From the NCBI GenBank assembly GCA_013399695.1, contig VXAU01006135.1:1559842-1623841 (forward strand): a DNA stretch of 64,000 nt. The letters run 5' to 3'. Positions 22,001-34,104 of the stretch are shown here, piece by piece (the first letter of the stretch is position 1; every line of letters starts with the position of its first letter). The translations under genes and the position numbers were made by a program. The DNA comes from Formicarius rufipectus. Lineage: Eukaryota; Chordata; Aves; Passeriformes; Formicariidae. The notes under the pieces were generated by a model that saw only the letters and a program-made list of their open reading frames with translations, searched no databases and was not told the origin of the DNA.

Positions 22001-23529
22001 CATTACCATGTCAGACTCATCTCACCTTTACTCCACACTTGTCCTTCATCTGACTTGCCCTTTCTCAAATCTAACCTTCCCTTTTCTTCCCATTTAGTTT
22101 ATCCTTTCCTAAGATAGCTAGAAGAAAGCACTTGTGGTATTTGTTTTCTGCTCTTATGTTACTTTTCCTGCTTTGTTCTTTCCTCTTCGTTCCCCTTATC
22201 TCTTTGAGCTGTGAAGGGCAAATCCAAAATAGCTGTTAGGTCTTCTAAATACCAGGACTGCACAAGGTAGTCACGTTCTCTCCTGTGCACTCAATATCCC
22301 CATCTCAGTGCCATTTCAAGTAATGTTATATCCTGGTCTTAACATCTGTCTTCCCTGTCTTTATGTCCTTTGTGTTGCCTCTTTGCTCCATCCCCCAATA
22401 GGTACAGCTGCATTTCCAGAGAAGCTGGAATAATATGTGGTTTGTCCAGGCTTCAAACCAAAAAGGAACCATTAATGATCGAGTCAGAGGTCCTGAAATA
22501 CCTGAACTGACACCCAAGTACAGGGAGGAATTTCAGGGTCTGAATCCTTGTTTCATGGCAATGGTAAATTTCAAGTAAAAGGCAGGTTTTACTCATTCTG
22601 GTCCTCAGCACTTCCTGTGCTTGGTGTGGTGCCACACAACTCCAGGTGGTAACCTTCATCCCAATGGGCAATCCGGTTTTGTCCACACAGTGAGTTCAAC
22701 CCTCAGATTCAGGCAGTTGTCTTTAGTTACTCTACCGTAAAGTTCTGTGTACAGGGAGAACGTCTTTTACTTTCTGTGTTCAGTGCTCTCTAGAATTTGG
22801 GGGTTTTTTTGGTGGTGCTTGAGAAATAACATAACACAACCAATTAATGCCATTTCATAAAAAGAAAAAAACAAGTCTGAGGGCTGTGTGTACAATGAAG
22901 CAAAGCTTTTTCACAATTTAAAAGTTTATTTAGTTGCCCTGCAGGCCATGGATATATTTTGAACCCTTATAACCCTGTGCAAACCTTAGAATGCGTTCAA
23001 TCTTCTTTCACTTCCATTTTCAGAAATTTGTTTTCCCTCCTTTGTAGCAGAGCATGAAGCAATAATTACCGTGTTGATAGTGATGCTGAATGCACTTGCA
23101 TGTAGGGGAAATGGTGCTATGTGGAGCTATTAGCTACATTTGCCCCGTAGCACTTCAGTGCATTGACTCTACTGGGATTTTCACTGTGTTTGAGTTGCTT
23201 TCTATTTAGATCTCATGAGTGGTGACTGTGCAATGTGTCTGTGGGGCTGGAGCTGTATTTTTAATCTTCATCCTTTGACTGTAGACCCAGAAGATGGTTC
23301 ACCTGGCTCACATTACCTTTAGGGCTGAAATCTTGGGATTGAGGGTTTATTTAACAATTTCAAAGTCTGCTCAGTCCAAAGGTTTTGAATTTATGCCTTT
23401 TAATTTAACCAAAGAAAGAACTATTTATTGATTTAGCTCTATACTAGCTCTATAATGTAAATATAATGTATTAAAATCTCTAAATACCTTAGGCAAAATC
23501 TTATTCACATACTTTATGTAAACTGAGCA
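19061..23529. other. Intronic sequence, nothing recognised
   Basis: AT-rich DNA without a recognisable repeat family, exon or motif cluster. The open frames are at most 97 codons and unconvincing. Confidence 0.5.
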
Positions 23530-23690
23530 TTGTGGCTCCAATTCAGCAAAATACTTAAGTATAGATTTAAACATTTAAATAGACTGGCACAGTTCATGGC
23601 ATGAAGTTAAATGTGTGTAAAAGTGCCTTTAAGCTCCAAGGTCAGAAGAATCAACACTTAGGCCTGGTGCCCTAATGTTTTGCCATTAAC
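23530..23690. repeat. Relic resembling an ancient palindromic amniote repeat
   Basis: ggctccaattcagcaaaata, cttaagtatagatttaaac, and further on gaagttaaatgtgtgtaaaa and gtgcctttaagctcc recall the widespread turtle and crocodilian repeat containing 'gatccagcaaagcacttaagcatgtgcttaac', a short palindromic element. The copy is old and diverged; I do not assign a family name. Confidence 0.45.
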
Positions 23691-26004
23691 TTGCACTACC
23701 AGTATAACAACATGACTACAGTTTAAAAAAAACTAATCAAAAAAATCCTGGACTTCAAACCCAGATTCCCAGTGTTTCCAGCCAAACCTACTTACAAAGT
23801 CAAGAGCTGTAATAACGTTCAGTCTTATATAAATGTAAATAGATCTGGCTATTGGTTGGCTTACATTTCAGTTCTTTTAAAATGTTTATTTTAATAAGCT
23901 TCCAGGGGCTTGCTTGTCTAACATTGCACCTTTACCTGGAGTAAACTGACACTACTGGAGCTGAGAGCTAATGTAGGGATCTTGTCATAGGATATGGAAA
24001 GGATTTGCTTACCAGTCACTGGTTGCCAATGGACTTAGCCAGAAACTTCATCGTAGTGTAAGAGTAAAGCAAAATTATGATGAGGTAGGCATGGTTTCAA
24101 ATAACTTGGAAGTGTCACAAAATTCCCACTAGACAAGATTTTGAAGATTTGTGTAAAGGACTGTAAGCCATTTACTCCAACTGTAAATGTAATGTAACAA
24201 ACAAAGCGTTCCAAAATAAACAAACACATACATACCTTCCTCTAGCATCCCTTCTGATTCATCTTCCATTTTGTAATGTTTTATAGCTAAGAAATAATTC
24301 TAAAGTAACTTGACAAATGAAAAAAACCTTTCAGATTCGATAAAAGGAAGAATTCCTTTTTGCTATTACCTCATTTTTGGCTTGTTCACATATAATTGGA
24401 GAAGCTGGTTTAGGTAACACCTTCTGCAACCCTTTTCACACTTCTCTGCAGTGTCAGTGTGGAAAGTGAATCCCACCATTGCTCAGCAATTTTATTTTTT
24501 TTTTTTTTTTGCAGCATATGAGTAAGTTGGGCATTCGAGGCCTTCTGCATAAAACATCTATGCTAAGTCCTGAAGTTCTTTGTCCTTGCCATCCACATGT
24601 TCAGTAAGACTTCATGTCTTTAGTCCTTGAGCTTTGAAAGCTGAAATCGGGTGCTGAGAAGACTTCAGCTTCTATGTCAGAATGGATTTGGGGATATATC
24701 CTTATATCGTATAGGAATGAGAAAATAAAGAAATAAGAATGTATTTTGATGCAGATTATAAGATTATGTAGACCAAGGCAGGGTAGTTCAGGTGGCCCCA
24801 GCTGGCTAAGTGCAGCCTTGTGCTGACCCAAGTGTTTGAGCATATGTACTTGAAGACACAAAGTAAGGTTCCTGACAATAAAACACATGAAAGAAAGCAC
24901 AGATGAGAGAAATTATGTGCAGTCTCTGATCTGTTCTTGATTTCAGTGTGGTTTTAATGGCCCTTTCTTTTCTGCACTGTAAGGAAAGTATTTTTGAGTC
25001 AGAGACTAGTGCAGTGACAAAGGACATCAATCTCACATGTAAGGGAGGTTAGTGCCATCCTTATTTTAAGACATCTTGTTGCATTCAGACATGTTTTATT
25101 TTAAAAGATCATAATATTCCCGGAGAAAGAAAAAAAAAAGTGGTTTTCATAGAAAATGCCTGCTGGTGCTGAAGTGCTACTATTATTCACAAATGCTAAA
25201 AGCAATATTTATCTTTGTTTTGAAGACAAAATGACATACAAATAACACGAGGAGACAGGAGCTTTTTAATGTAAAGCAGTAGGTATTTAATTGAAAACTG
25301 GGGTTTTTTTTTCAATTCTTAGGAAATATAAGATACAGCTTAAAGCCTTTTTAACACTCTTTAAAAGAGATCTTGCATAGCAACCAGTCATAGTGGTACA
25401 TGAAAAGAACTGCATTCTCTGATAAAGATCCTCTTTTTCATGTTTTCAAACAGCAGCTGAGCACCATACTGTGGCAGCAGAGAACAATCTGAGAAAATGA
25501 ACACAGATTGAAAAGGCCTCTGTTACATGACATTTCCAATGGGAAAAAAAAAAGGAAAAGAAAAAGGCCAGCCCTAGGCCCACAGTCAAATATTTTCCCT
25601 CAGAATCCCTCGAATTGTGGACATACATTTCTACAGAAAGTGTGTTTTTCTGAGCCACCTTATCTGATGTTCTAATAAATGTGCAACATGGAGGAAGACA
25701 GAGGGAGAGATACCATCCATTTCAGGAATTTTCATGAGTGTGCATGAAAGGAGAATCTGTTTCAGAAATAATTTTTCTCTCATTTATTTTTAATTGCATC
25801 CAGTTTTCCTCTTAGTTCTAATTAGTTAAAATTTAAGAGGGCTGTTAGTTTCTCAAAATCTAAAGACTTCAGGATTTTATAATACCTACTTTTTCCCATT
25901 TAGATTTTCTGCATTATGGTGGATTATAATAATGCATTAATATCCATCATTCTATTTTTAATCAGCTTCTTGGTTCATTAGTAACAGCTGCACATTGTTA
26001 AATG
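23691..26004. other. Intronic sequence, nothing recognised
   Basis: Contains only short homopolymers, such as T17 near 24494-24510. No exon or repeat family was recognised. Confidence 0.5.
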
Positions 26005-26166
26005 TTGTTTGTTTTTTTTTGTTTTGTTTTGTTTTTTTTTGTTTTGTTTTTGTTTTGTTTTGTTTTTTTTTTGTTTTGTTTTGTTGTTTTTTTGTTTGTT
26101 TTTTGTTTTTTGGGTTTTTTGTGGGTTTTTTGGTTTTTTTTTTGTTTTTTTGTTTTTTGTTTTTTT
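26005..26166. repeat. (GTTTT)n T-rich low-complexity tract
   Basis: About 160 bp made almost entirely of T with single G spaced every 3-9 bases, plus short G runs near 26112-26131. The Phe-rich frames of 62-74 codons across it are products of base composition, not genes. Confidence 0.95.
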
Positions 26167-29100
26167 AAATCTGTGTTGCTTAGAATTAAAATATTAACTA
26201 GTCTTTTCCATATTTATCAATTCTGAACGGTTCTGCAGCATGGAATAAGGGAAAATCTCATGCCTATCCTTAAAGAAAACTCATGGGTTTTTTTAGAACT
26301 GTTGCTCTGACAGCTCCAAAATACTGCATAAATACCACTGAGTTAAGGTTCATTACATCCTTCTGACCATGATGGCATTTTGTAGGAAATGAAACTACTG
26401 AAGAAACCTGCATCGTTTGGAAGCAGCCTGTGGGAAAGCCTTGGTGGTCATTTTCAGAGGCCCCCCACCCACTAACCAGTTAGTTCCTGTGGAGTTGTGC
26501 TGCAGAATCGTGCCTTCAGGTCCTTGTCAGGACCCTGGACAGCTCATCCCACCGTCCTTTCTTGCAACCCGTTTTCACATTCGGTTCCAAAAAGCTGAAA
26601 ACCCAAACTTCTCTTTTCAGAGCTCCTGGTCCATAAAACTGAACCCCAACTTTCTGCATCTGCATACCAAAAAGAAGTTTAACGATTTGGAAACCAGGCC
26701 CTGTTTGCAGCTGCTGAGCTCTTCAAAGGGTGGTTCACAATATTAAACAAAAGAATTTGAAATAGAGTCTGCTATTTTGCACAGTTTATGTGATTCAAGA
26801 CCTCGAGTCTGTTTTTCTTATTTGCCTTCTGAGAATGAAAAATAGCCAGTAATGTGTTATGTCTGATAGAAAATTTATGGGAGTGTCAGAGATGACTGAT
26901 TAAGGGCACTTTGTAGATTAACAGATGAAGACTAAAACAGAGGGTGATGGTACTGTGCTGAAAAAATAGGAGATACTTTGGCAATACAGTGAGATCCATC
27001 AAGACTTGTCTTAGACCTTGACATAGATATTAATCCAAACAATGAATATTTCAAAATGTGAGAGGTAATGCGTAGAACAAGAATGGTGTTAGTGCACACA
27101 ACAAGGTGCTCAGCAGCATCTCCTATGTCTCCATAACCTCCTTCTTGCCTGTAGTCTTTCTTCCTCTCCAAAACTTGAGGAAATGGTCTAGATCCTGAGC
27201 ACGGTCTTGGCAATCAACATGGAGGACTTTGGTAACTTCTGCATGAGGACCATCTTTCTCTTCTTGTGGGAATTAATGATAGAGTAGGTTCCCAGAGAAA
27301 TTATAGAAGGTTGCAATTTTTTTTGTTTAGTTGGTTGTTTTTTTTTAATTATAGTGGCCTCTATAGGAAGGATACAGGCAATTTATATCCTCACTCTCAA
27401 GAGAACAAACTGTTCAGAATGTGAACTTAGGAAAACAATGTGTGTTTCAAAGGTGTACTTTTCTGCTGTTGTAGCCATCTTTACAAGATATTGTGGCAGC
27501 ACCGGGTTTGCCTTCAGCTCCAGATGATTTTGAAATCCTCCAGAGCTTTAGGAATAGAACTGCACATATCCTCTAGATTTCTTTTATAGATATAGATAAG
27601 GTTTTGTAACAGCAAACACCACGGAACAGAACAAAATTGTCCTTCTATAAATGAGACTTGGATGCACTCAGACCAAATAACATTGTAGACTCATATTACA
27701 CAGACTTGTAGGAAAACAAGGGAAAGGGTATTATATTTCTCATGGTCAAACAGAATCCTTGTCCGTCTTGGATGAAAGTCCCATTAGCCATGGCAACCAA
27801 GGAGAGAAATACAGAGCAACAGATAACATCTAATTTAATGCTTACAAAGAGGTGGAATGCACTGATCTGTTTAGAAAAACAAACAAACAAACACTCTTCT
27901 TTTTCGTTCCTATAATTCAGATTTTCTCATTACTGGACACAGATGGCAAAATATAATTTTATTAACTATGACCATTTGTTTTGTGGTTTGTCAATTAAAT
28001 TGCAAAGAGTACAGAGACTGGTTCATGCCAGCCATTAACAGTAACAAGTCAGGAGCTACAGCTATACTGCAAATGGCTATAGATGTTGCATACAGTGCTT
28101 CAAGATCATTTGTTGCTATGACAATAATGAAGCAGAATAGCTGTGGTCTCTGAAATATCAGATTTTCATCTTCCCAGAGAAATAATGACAGATACAAACC
28201 CTTCTTTTAGAAATCTGGACCTCCTTCAATGGACTGCAATGAATTTACCAATGTGTTGCAAAACAGATAAGTCACTCTCCAAAATATCCCATGTCAGCCA
28301 GACACACTTTTGGTAGAAGTGAATAAGAACTGCACCTCAAAATCCTTTGCTGTTCTTATGTGTCTTTCTTTATCTGATGAGAGCAGCACCTGTGTTTAAT
28401 TTTTAACACCTGGGGAACAAATTGGGTTCTAGAAATTATTTCCACCCCAGTTTCACGTATCTCCATACAATTTCCTGACATTGTCTATCTGAAAACTTAC
28501 TTCGAAAGTTCTTTCCTGCAACTGATGACCACAGGGTAGTTGCTCCACAATCCCTTTTCTTAAATAATGTAGAGGAGCCACCCTTCTTATGTTTGTATAT
28601 TTTTTCAACTGCAGATGATCCCTCTTTTCTTTCATACACTCACAGATCATTAGCTTTGCATACAATAATGCTGAATCACAAGAGGTGTAGAAAGACCTTG
28701 GACTGATGATGATGAACATCCATAAAATACTAAGTCACAGAGGATACCTTCCTGGATTAGCTTCAGAAGTTCCTCCATGTGCTAGAAAGTAAGATAGCCT
28801 GTACTCCGGCAGCAGCACACACTATATAATATGTTAACAAAACATCAGTGGGAGATGTGTCTTTAACACAATAGGAAGTCCGTGTGCACAGCCAGTTCAG
28901 AACACTGGGCATTTCTGGGAATTTCTTTTACACAGACATTTACTAGAAATAACAAAGATGTTTGGACTTTGAACATTTTCTTTCTTCGATTCAAAAATAC
29001 TCCATAATGATTATAAGGCAATGATCACAGCCTGCTGCATAAAAATAACATGTCCTGATAGTAAACCTCTGGAACTGATCAGACGTCATCAGATGTCCCC

Positions 29101-29637
29101 GACTGCACTTCACTTACCTCTGGTGGCAGATTTAGTTCAACAATGATCATGGACAGAGTTCCTTAGAGCAGCTTCATAATATGTTCTGTATGCTGGGAAT
29201 GCCCATCTGCACCCCTGTTTGCAGCCAACAGGAGGATAAAATTTTAGTGTTTGCTCCAGGGACACTCTGAATTTAAGCTCTCTGGGAGAGACCTTCACCC
29301 TGTCAGAGTCGGGTAAACTTATTATCTATTGATAAGGCAAATGATCCCCAATTCCAACAGCCTGAAACAATTCATCTAACACATAAACAGTTCCAGATGG
29401 CATAGCCAAGTTTGCTTCCTTTCAGAAGTCCATTGCATCTGAAAGCATTACGTGTGGATGTATCCTGATTTCAAAAGGTCACATTCATTACAAGTCTAAA
29501 GATCATAACTAACAAAAAACTGGAATCTGCTTGAATGGCTTTTCTATAAGGAAAAATATGTGATAATTTTCACATTTCCTGTCTTCCAATCAGTACTATT
29601 TGAAATATTTAATCTTACTAATTTTGGAAAACTTCTC
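26167..29637. other. Intronic sequence with short A-rich repeat
   Basis: Contains an (AAAC)n stretch at 27875-27893. The 109-codon frame at 26417-26746 has an ATG and a stop but no recognised domain. 28436-29350 opens several minus frames without recognisable protein. Confidence 0.5.
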
Positions 29638-29702
29638 CTTTTTGTTTGTTTGTTTTTGTTTTGTTGTTTGTTTGTTTGTTTGTTTATTCTTTTTGGTTTT
29701 TG
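29638..29702. repeat. (GTTT)n simple repeat
   Basis: Tandem tttg units with small variations, ending in ctttttggttttt. It is a simple repeat. Confidence 0.95.
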
Positions 29703-32700
29703 AACCCATAGAGCATCTGAAAGTGCCACAGTCAAGCTGAGTATTTTGTAATGGCGCATTCAGTTTCTATAAAATTTGTTCAAGGCATTTTTTTCACTAG
29801 TCTCAAAAGTACTTCCATTGTTTCTCTCATTTTCTTTGGCACTGAAGCTTTGGTCACCTCTGTGTTACTCTCCCTCTGTTGAAGTTGCCTTCGTTTTGAA
29901 TACAATGTTTGTGACAGAGACAGCAGGGCAAGGAGATCTGCCATCACTTCTCTGCTGTGTTTCATTACAACAAAGGTTTCTCTAGATTACATCTGAAAGG
30001 TTTGTTTATTGTTTCCAAATTAACCAGGTTATCTCTGACTTTTCCTAACCTTCCTGCTAGTTTTGAGGATATCATTAATTTCTGAATTCCAGAAAGTCTT
30101 TGGAGAGATCTGCTTCTTCAGGTATTGTATTGATCTATTGTATATTTACATGACTTTAACACAGGTTAAACAAAATTTTAAAAATCTCCAAAAGATATAC
30201 AGATGTGAACTTCTTCAGTAGTGCCTTGTGGATACTTTCTGACTGTCTGTTTGACTAATCAGTGAGGGGCCTATTGGTGTATTTAACATGTATTATGTGG
30301 TGAGGATTGTCTTCTGGTTTTGATTCTTTTTTGACAGAACAGTTCTGAGAGTTTCTTCTTCGACAGAGTAAGCATTAATTTGTTTAATTTTCTGTTTGGG
30401 AATTTCTCACAGTGGTGTATGTACAGTGGAAACTGTGCATAAGAAATATTAATGTTGTGCACAGAGAAATGACTTTTTCTTGTAAGAGCACCTTCCTACA
30501 CCTTGTGTTCATGCAGTTTAATATGGCCAGCAGGGGAAGCAGGGAAAAACGAGCCAAGTCTTTGAGAGAAGCAGATGAGATCATCCAGTTACCATGAGAT
30601 ACATGGAGATGTTTTCAGGAGCTGTTTGTCTTTCGGTGTCATGGATGAGCCTGTGATGACACACAGCCTTTGTGCTTCCTTAGCATTCAGGTGACACATG
30701 ACAAATAGGGTCATGGAATGATGATGCTGAGCAGATTTGGGAATATGTATTGCTGCCATTACTTCAGAGGTCAGTTTTAGCCTTTTGAACTTCAAATTAG
30801 GGTGCAGTCATCTTTAATCACACTCTAAGCTTTGGGAACATGTCTGTGATGAATGAAAGATATGCAGAACTGTTTGTTGGGTTTTTTTCCCATATATTGG
30901 TAATTTTTGAGCTAAGGTTATTTCTTATCTTTATGTATTATGAATTACTGTGAATACCAGAGCCTTAGAGCAACTGTGCAAATCAAAGAACTTGAATTTG
31001 TCCATGTAAGTGTTAGGATAGAAATACACAATACTTATTTTGATTCTGAGAACAGATACTAATGTGGGTTATGGCAAAAGTTTCAAAGGTAAGTTTTACT
31101 ATTTTAGTGTCTATAATCATCTTCAAGTTAGCCAAGAAATGCACTCAGGAGTGTGTTTGTTCTGCTTGAAGTCATCCTCAAGTTCCTATTACTCTCAGTG
31201 AGCTTTCACAAGAAATGTGGTGCTTCAGAACTTGTAGAAATTATACATAGTGTTGCATTTTCAGAATAAATATTTATCCCCTAATAATATGCAGTTTATT
31301 AAGACATCTATTTTAATAAGTCCCCAAAGAAGATCATTTTCTTCATCTGTTTTGAAGACCTCTGTCCATCTGAATGCATGAAACAGTAAAGAAGAGCTGT
31401 TGGAATTCAGGGATGCTAGAAAAGGGAAATGCCTTATAGTCACATAATCCAAATATCTAAAAAGAACTTGCTTAAATGTATCTGCCATTGTTAAAATCCT
31501 GTGTTCTTTATAAGGGCCTGCTTGTTCTGGAAAGAAAAGTGTGTGCATTTGGTTTCCTCCATCAGAGAGCTCAGAGACAGAATAATGTTCAATCAGGATG
31601 TTAATCCCAGCACAACAGTTTCTACTGAAGTGACTCTATAGAGGATTTATTCTCCCATCTATGCAGGTGCATAAAGAATTCTTTTAATGGGTGGTGCATA
31701 TAGTCTTGTAAAAGAAAAGACCCCTTTGTATTAAAATTACATGCCTGGGATTTTAACATAAAAACTGAAAAATCCCACTGTGCAAAACTGACTTAAACTC
31801 AATTTCCCTCTCCTCCTTTTACAATGTCAAGATGCCTGAGTGCTCAAGTGACTGAATAAGTACTAAATATTTAATGCATGGAGGTTACATTAACTGAGTC
31901 TTTGATCTGAAACTTCTTAAAAACATCTTAAAAGCCCTTCAAAAACCGGTTAGTATTTCATTACAGTCACTTAAAATAGATTTATTTTATCAAAACATCC
32001 TGTCAGAAACCCCAAAGCTGTGATTAATAACCTACAGCATTTTGACTAAAGCATCTCCTAATACTGGTTTCATAATGTATCAACAGATTGCCTGTTGTGG
32101 GTAAGAAATAGCTGGCCCTGTTGCCTCTGTGAGGCACTTGCATATGTCCAGAGAGTGTCTGCTGGGAGTTCCAGCAGGAATGTGCAATGGAACCCACACT
32201 GGGATTCGGCATGTTTGATGCTACTCACACAGAATGTCCCTCGTTTCACTCTGAGATTAAATTAACATTTCTCTTCATGGAATAGATTTATTAGGCCAGT
32301 TTTGTATAGATGTTTTTTTGTAGTAACATTTACAAGTATTCAGGCAACTTGAGAAATGGCATAGATCAATAATTTATTTCATCCTGGGAAAGTCTTCCTT
32401 GTTTTTAATCTGTGCAGCATAATTTGAGAGTGTCTCTGGCTCTGTCCTTTAGATTGTTTTTACTCTTCAAGGGCAACAGACTACAACATGATGCTGTGTG
32501 AGTATCTGCCAGATGTGTAGAAGACAGAGGCAGGTTTCTATATAATTCATTTCTACCGTATCCAGCAGACCTTTTGTGCAAGAACTTGGCCCACTCAAAT
32601 CTACCCTTATACTTTGTTGTGGATTTCCTTCTCACTGGCTTTGTGCTCCTCTAGATCCCACTCTGAAATTCCCACTGTTGTTTTAGTAACACAAGACTTT

Positions 32701-33749
32701 GTGTCCCAACGTAACATGAACACAAAACTTGGGATCTTAAATAATTCATCACAAACCACCTGGTCACTCTTGTGCTGAATTTTGAAATGTAATTCTGAGT
32801 TCATGAAGTTTTAGCTCATGCCTGTCATTTCAACTCCTTAATTTATACCTGTTTAACCAGTGGAAAGAAACAGGGGGGGGGAAAAAAAAAAAAAGGGTAG
32901 GAATTGGTCTCTTTTTTTCTCCTCAGTAATTAGTAGATGAAAGCAAAACATTAAGTGTATTCTAGGATAATAAAGGAAATTAAACAGCAGGTTCTGAGCT
33001 CTCTGTAGGAGCGTACCCAAAACAAGAGTTAAGGATGTATTCTTGAGTCTCCCAGAGTATTAGCAAAAGGCACATGGCTAAACCCTCATGAACCACTTTG
33101 AAAATAAATGCCTCGTTTCTTCAGGGACATGTGCTTTTGTTAGTATATATCTTGTGTAGAAGATGTTTTGCGTATAAAAACCATGTGTAGATTGAATCCT
33201 GTTGTATAAAGCAAAGCTGGTTTTCTGTGGAGTTCTTTTGTGGAACCAACATTAAAAGGGTTGTTATAAATAAAAGTGGAATATAATTATAAATGCCCAT
33301 CTGAGGAAAAAAAAGTAAAAAAAAAATCCTTGATTACTTTTGAATTCTTTTGCCCTTTAAAAAGGTTATATTTAACTGGTTCAGTTTCTTACTTGATGTT
33401 TCAGTTTCCCAAGGGAAATCAACCTCCAGTAGGAACTGTTTCAATTGGGTTACACGACTTTACTTTGTGTCTTGCATTTGTTAACAGACAGGTTATATAA
33501 CACTGCAGGCTAAATATACATCACTCTGTTTTCAGCTACCTCTGGTCCTCCTGTGTTCAGAGGGATGACCAGAGAAGTGGGTAGTGGTTTCCAAAAGTTC
33601 TGCTGAAATTAACTCCTCCTGGTAACAGCATAAACTGCTTGGGAGTAGTAGTGAGCAGTGGGAGGCTATAAATCTTAAACTATAAAAATATATTTCATAT
33701 TTTGATGTGCTACCTATCATCCATGAGGGTTTTTTTACGGCCAAAAAGA
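29703..33749. other. Intronic sequence, nothing recognised
   Basis: No exon or interspersed repeat was recognised. A G9/A13 junction lies at about 32873-32894. Confidence 0.5.
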
Positions 33750-33855
33750 CATGGGTCAAATTCTGCCCCTATTGCCAATGGCATATAATCTGTGGAAGTG
33801 CCACTGACTGGAACAGAATTTCCTTGACTTACTGATGTTGTAACTGAGAAAGTAA
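33750..33855. repeat. Relic resembling an ancient amniote repeat
   Basis: gggtcaaattctgcccctat followed by ggaagtgccactgactggaa and gatgttgtaactgagaa resembles repeats of the 'gtcaaattctgccctgagttacacc... ggagtaactccattgactt... gtgtaactgaga' type, frequent in turtles and crocodilians. It is diverged, and the assignment is from memory. Confidence 0.45.
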
Positions 33856-34051
33856 TTGAAATGCATATGTGCTGCTTCCCTGGAAGGCAGGAGGCTGAAT
33901 TCTGGGGGGATCTTTTCCATTTCTAGGTAGTTTGGTGTTGAACAGCTTTAGATTCATTATTCTTGTATTTCCATCAAGTAATGTTTTCCTGGTAGAGGAG
34001 GAGATGAAAGGACCTTTTTAAAAAATTATCAATAACAAAAAAGAAAGGAAA

Positions 34052-34104
34052 NNNNNNNNNNNNNNNNNNNNNNNNNNNNNNTTTTTTTTTTTTTTTTTTT
34101 TTTT
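34052..34104. other. Assembly gap (30 N) followed by T23
   Basis: Positions 34052-34081 are N. The left flank is A-rich (aacaaaaaagaaaggaaa) and the right flank is 23 consecutive T (34082-34104). Sequence across the gap is unknown. Confidence 0.98.

Noticed and set aside
26002..26226. Phe-rich 'membrane' frames
   Set aside because: They are translations of a (GTTTT)n tract in more than one frame.
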